Below, piece by piece: positions 60,661 to 64,000 of a stretch of DNA of 64,000 bases. Position numbers and translations under genes: made by a program. Location: the NCBI GenBank assembly GCA_003342895.1, contig PTFA01000111.1, positions 2,621,607-2,685,606 on the forward strand, read 5' to 3'. The notes under the pieces were generated by a model, which worked only from the letters and a program-made list of their open reading frames with translations, did no database searches and was not told where the DNA came from. The DNA comes from Casuarius casuarius (lineage: Eukaryota > Chordata > Aves > Casuariiformes > Casuariidae). Position 1 is the first letter of the stretch; each line of letters starts with the position of its first letter.

Positions 60661-63600
60661 CAGTTTTTGTTTGTTAGGCTCTCTGCATTACTGGGTTGAT
60701 CAGGCAGGATATAGAACTTTTTGCACTACTCAGAAGTGTTTAACCATATTTAATGCTATTTTGGGGGGAAGGAACAGCATCTGTTTGCTGTTGANGATGC
60801 ATTTGGTGAAAAAAGGAAATAATAGCCTGAAAGAAAATTTTAAAAAAGATAATTTTGGGTAGTTAACATTTGAAGTGTCTTTTTCTTCATATAATTTTAG
60901 AAACCAATCATTTATTAAAACTTCAATGAAGCTTCTATTCAATATATGATAGTAATTATTAATCATCATATATTTCAGGAGCATTATAAAACCACTGTTT
61001 GTTTCACTAAGTGACTGGTATTTCAGTACACTTATCTTGTTCCTCGCATCTCCTTTTTCACAGATTTTCATAGAAAATATAGATCCTTGAGTAATTTCTA
61101 TTCAAGAATGATGATCTGAAAAGTCATGTATGTATCCTCTACATCTTCCAATGCGATGGAGGGCAAACTAGCCAGACTCATTCTTTCACTTTGCCTGCAG
61201 GTTTTTGGAGCAAGTTCAGCTTTGCAGCTGTACAATAAAAAAAAAGCAAAACAAATACTCAGAAACTTGCCAATATTAAAAAGAAAGGGAGAGAAGATGG
61301 AATATAATAAGCAAATTAGGCAGTTTGTTCTAGTATTCATGCCTAGCAAGGACAATGCAAGATATATTTCTTCTTCTTTCCCTCTGTTGCATTGTTTCAA
61401 GTTAAGAAATGTCACCCCCCCCAATTCTCATCTACATTAGATTAAACAAAGAGTTGCATGATACTGGAACCAATAAAACCAAAAGGCCAATACTGCAATT
61501 AAGGAAAGATGAGTCAAGTCATAAACTCCTGCTTTTCATTCTTAGTCCATAATAGTTTTCAACATAATCTTTTTTTACCTACATATTTGCATTGAAAGCA
61601 GTAAAAAAAAATTAAGCTGAATAGCTTAATTAATAGCTGTGGTTTTGGAAAACATTTTTTGACTCCACAGTATTTTCAAGATGCCTGGAACTCAATATAC
61701 CACAGGGAATGCTTAGTGTAAATAAATAATGGCCACTGTCACTTAGGATTTCCTTTTTTTTCCTTTTTTTTTTTTTAGACTAAAGAGACTAAAGGGAGAA
61801 AAATTTATTCTGCAATGAGAAAAGTGCTCCCAGTGGGTGAGGTGCAAGTGAGCTGATACTTAACCAACCTGAGCTACAAATTTAGCTGGGGACAGACTTT
61901 GACACCATTTCAGAAATGCTGCTGCGTTTTGCCAGTAGTAACTTAAACCTTTCTTCTGAAATGATGTGAAAGCACTATCTTCAGCTACTCTTGCAGTTAC
62001 AGAGGATGTGACCTCAAACGGCAGCCTTTCCTATCACCTGTACACAATGCAAATCCCTTCTTGCAAACTGACTCTCGATGTCTTGAATGGAATAATTTGA
62101 AATGTAACATGTTTAAATGTTTTTTTTTTATTTTTTCCCCCTGATTAGCCTGACTATGCTATGTGTCATCATAACAGGATGTCCTTGACAACTGAGGAGA
62201 GTACAGCAGGGTTTTATGTCTTCATCTGAACTACATGTTTAGCCCACAACCGCTAGACATTTGTCAATAAAAATTCATTCATTACACTGCAAAACTGCTG
62301 TACCGCCTCATTCAGAGCAGGAAGCAAAGCTATTCCTGTTGAAGCTCCTGCACTTGACAGATGTGTCTTGTGAGTAATGTGCAAGTTTTATTCTCAGAGT
62401 ACAATGTGGGAAGCACAGCAACTTTGCACACCTAGGTTTATATTACATAACCCTTTGTTCTTCACAGTTGAATTCATTTTAAGGCTTCCTTTTAGGCTTC
62501 AACCTGACTGGTTGAACACATGTTATTGGAAATATGCATAGCCTATGCTCAGATTTAAAAAATGTTAGCATGTTCTCTTATGTGCTATCATTAGAATTTA
62601 AAGCTAAGCTTAGATGATATTATATAGGTATTCTGCCTGCTCTTCTTCTGTCATGTGCACAGCTACTAATATCAACATCAGTTAGAAAATACTCCAATGT
62701 CTAGTCTCTTCTGCTTTTTGTTTGGGTGGCCACTGAAGGAAGTGTAGCACACTACCGGGAACTTCTTTACTGCTCCAGTCCCCATGTAGAGCCTTAGAAA
62801 GACCTGTCCTGTGTTAGGGTCAGATTTCCAATATTTCAAAAATTTGCAGGAGACTGAAGATAATAGAGTGGGTTCCAGTTTCTGGTTCCAGTTGCAGTAG
62901 ATCCCTTACTTGAAGCATAAGTCCCCCTTGGACCCTAACTCAGAAGTGCTATATATATATGTTCTGTTTTTATAAATGATGCTAGTTAACCAGCTGAAAA
63001 AAGCTTTTAACATGACACTGGCAATAGTAATACAGACAAGTACAAGGTTTCAAGCCTGCAATGAGACTTTTATACCTGTAAGTGTTTTGAATTCCAGAGG
63101 AAACATTAATTTAATTTGAATTGAACTTACTTTGCAAGGACAGTACTTCTTGTTCTCTGCTACCTGCTGTTTCATTGTATGTCCGCTGGAAAGCTTTCAG
63201 TATTCATTTTCATTTCAGTACATGGGTGTCATTTTTCGTTAAGTGTGAAACAGACTGTTCCAAGTTTGTGTGAAACGATAATGTGTCTGACCAACTGGTT
63301 TCCATATCTTCGCATAAAAAATTAATTGGAACTAGAGGCTTCATATTCTAACTCACTACATATTTTGGGTTTGACACTTATTTTTCAAAAGCCAGCAGCA
63401 CCGATTGTGTTTCCCACATTGAAAAAAAAGTGGTTTTCACCTGTTACCAGTAATTCTAGCTAGAAAAAGAAAAAGAAAATGTAAACATAGCAAAATAAGG
63501 ATGAATTACCAAGCAGACGCTACGTAGGAAGAATGTGAAGTGGTTGGGGCTCTGCCCAATGCTGGCCTCACAGCTGCTGTTCAGCCTACAAGCTTGCAGC

Positions 63601-63910
63601 TGCAGCTGTGATGCCCTCTTCGACAGACTCTGACCACTGTCATTTATTCAGTCTCTCTGGACTCATGACTCTTACATTTTTGTCTGAACAAGTAGCTCAG
63701 ACTTGTCAGGAGAGTCCTAGCATGACCTCCAGTCTCATGGGAGATGTGAGCTTGAGCCCTGATTTGTCGTAGGACAAAATTTTACTTGGGTCTCCTCTTT
63801 CCTTGGCAAGCATTGTGTGATTATATAAAAGGTGAATATGATCTTGTTCACCAGAGATGTTTTCAGAAAACAAGAGTGAGCCAAAATAATGTCTGTGTCT
63901 AAATTCTTTT
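60661..63910. other. Non-coding DNA, nothing recognised
   Basis: AT-rich sequence. The longest open frames (113 codons, 60730-61071 -; 108 codons, 61098-61424 -) have no recognisable domain, and the first includes an ambiguous base. No repeat family was identified. Confidence 0.55.
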
Positions 63911-63941
63911 GGGAAGGGAAGGGGGGGAGGGAAAGGAGAGG
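63911..63941 (+). repeat. Homopurine tract with canonical G-quadruplex motif
   Basis: The plus strand carries G3-A2-G3-A2-G7-A-G3 at 63911-63931, four G-runs with loops of 1-2 nt, within a 31-nt run of purines. Short loops favour a stable parallel quadruplex. No promoter or gene could be placed next to it. Confidence 0.8.
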
Positions 63942-64000
63942 TAGGGGGATTAGTCAGTAAACTTTACAGTCTTGCAGGCACCCCAATTCCTAAGCCCAGG

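Noticed and set aside
1..64000. CRISPR arrays, operons, ribosome binding sites, tRNA or rRNA genes
   Set aside because: The sequence is vertebrate nuclear DNA; no regularly spaced direct repeats, no rRNA or tRNA core and no bacterial gene structure were seen.

Overview
The window looks like a bird macrochromosome gene desert, or the inside of a very large intron. It is mostly AT-rich single-copy DNA with low repeat density. The main clue to the organism is a long CR1 LINE of avian type at about 26.26-29.07 kb on the minus strand, with the CR1 3' end and recognisable ORF2 endonuclease and reverse-transcriptase motifs. Further signs are at least three much older CR1 relics, two MIR-like tRNA-SINE relics and one endogenous retrovirus LTR. 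Bird is the best reading; a crocodilian is less likely but not excluded. About 40 isolated 'n' bases are scattered through the window, so this is probably a draft or consensus assembly with ambiguous calls.

Layout. 1-18.4 kb: no recognisable gene; a long alternating purine/pyrimidine tract (3428-3521), a poly-A run and a perfect 21-bp tandem duplication. 18.4-19.3 kb: a decayed minus-strand CR1. 20.83-21.60 kb: a complete solo LTR on the minus strand, TGT...ACA termini, bounded by a perfect 5-bp direct repeat (ACCTC). 26.26-29.07 kb: the younger, 5'-truncated, frameshifted CR1. 34.68-34.80 kb: a compound GACA/purine microsatellite. 42.75-43.30 kb: an ancient plus-strand CR1 ORF2 fragment. 50.95-51.21 kb: a sharply bounded block of about 76% GC. 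55.57-55.69 kb: a MIR-like SINE. 60.18-60.66 kb: a second MIR-like SINE beside an old CR1 3' end. 63.9 kb: a strong G-quadruplex motif.

Genes. I found no protein-coding gene I can name, no tRNA or rRNA, and no CRISPR array or operon-like structure. The only coding capacity I can identify is the dead CR1 ORF2. Two weak candidates are recorded for checking: a 90-bp splice-flanked open segment at 56279-56368 (+) and an orphan 111-codon open frame at 46651-46986 (-). Most other open frames of 60-145 codons look like chance in AT-rich DNA.

No new biological system is evident. The items most worth a second look are the solo LTR (intact target duplication, many CpGs, a 61-nt homopurine tract and G-runs), the isolated CpG-depleted GC block, and the exon-like segment at 56.3 kb.
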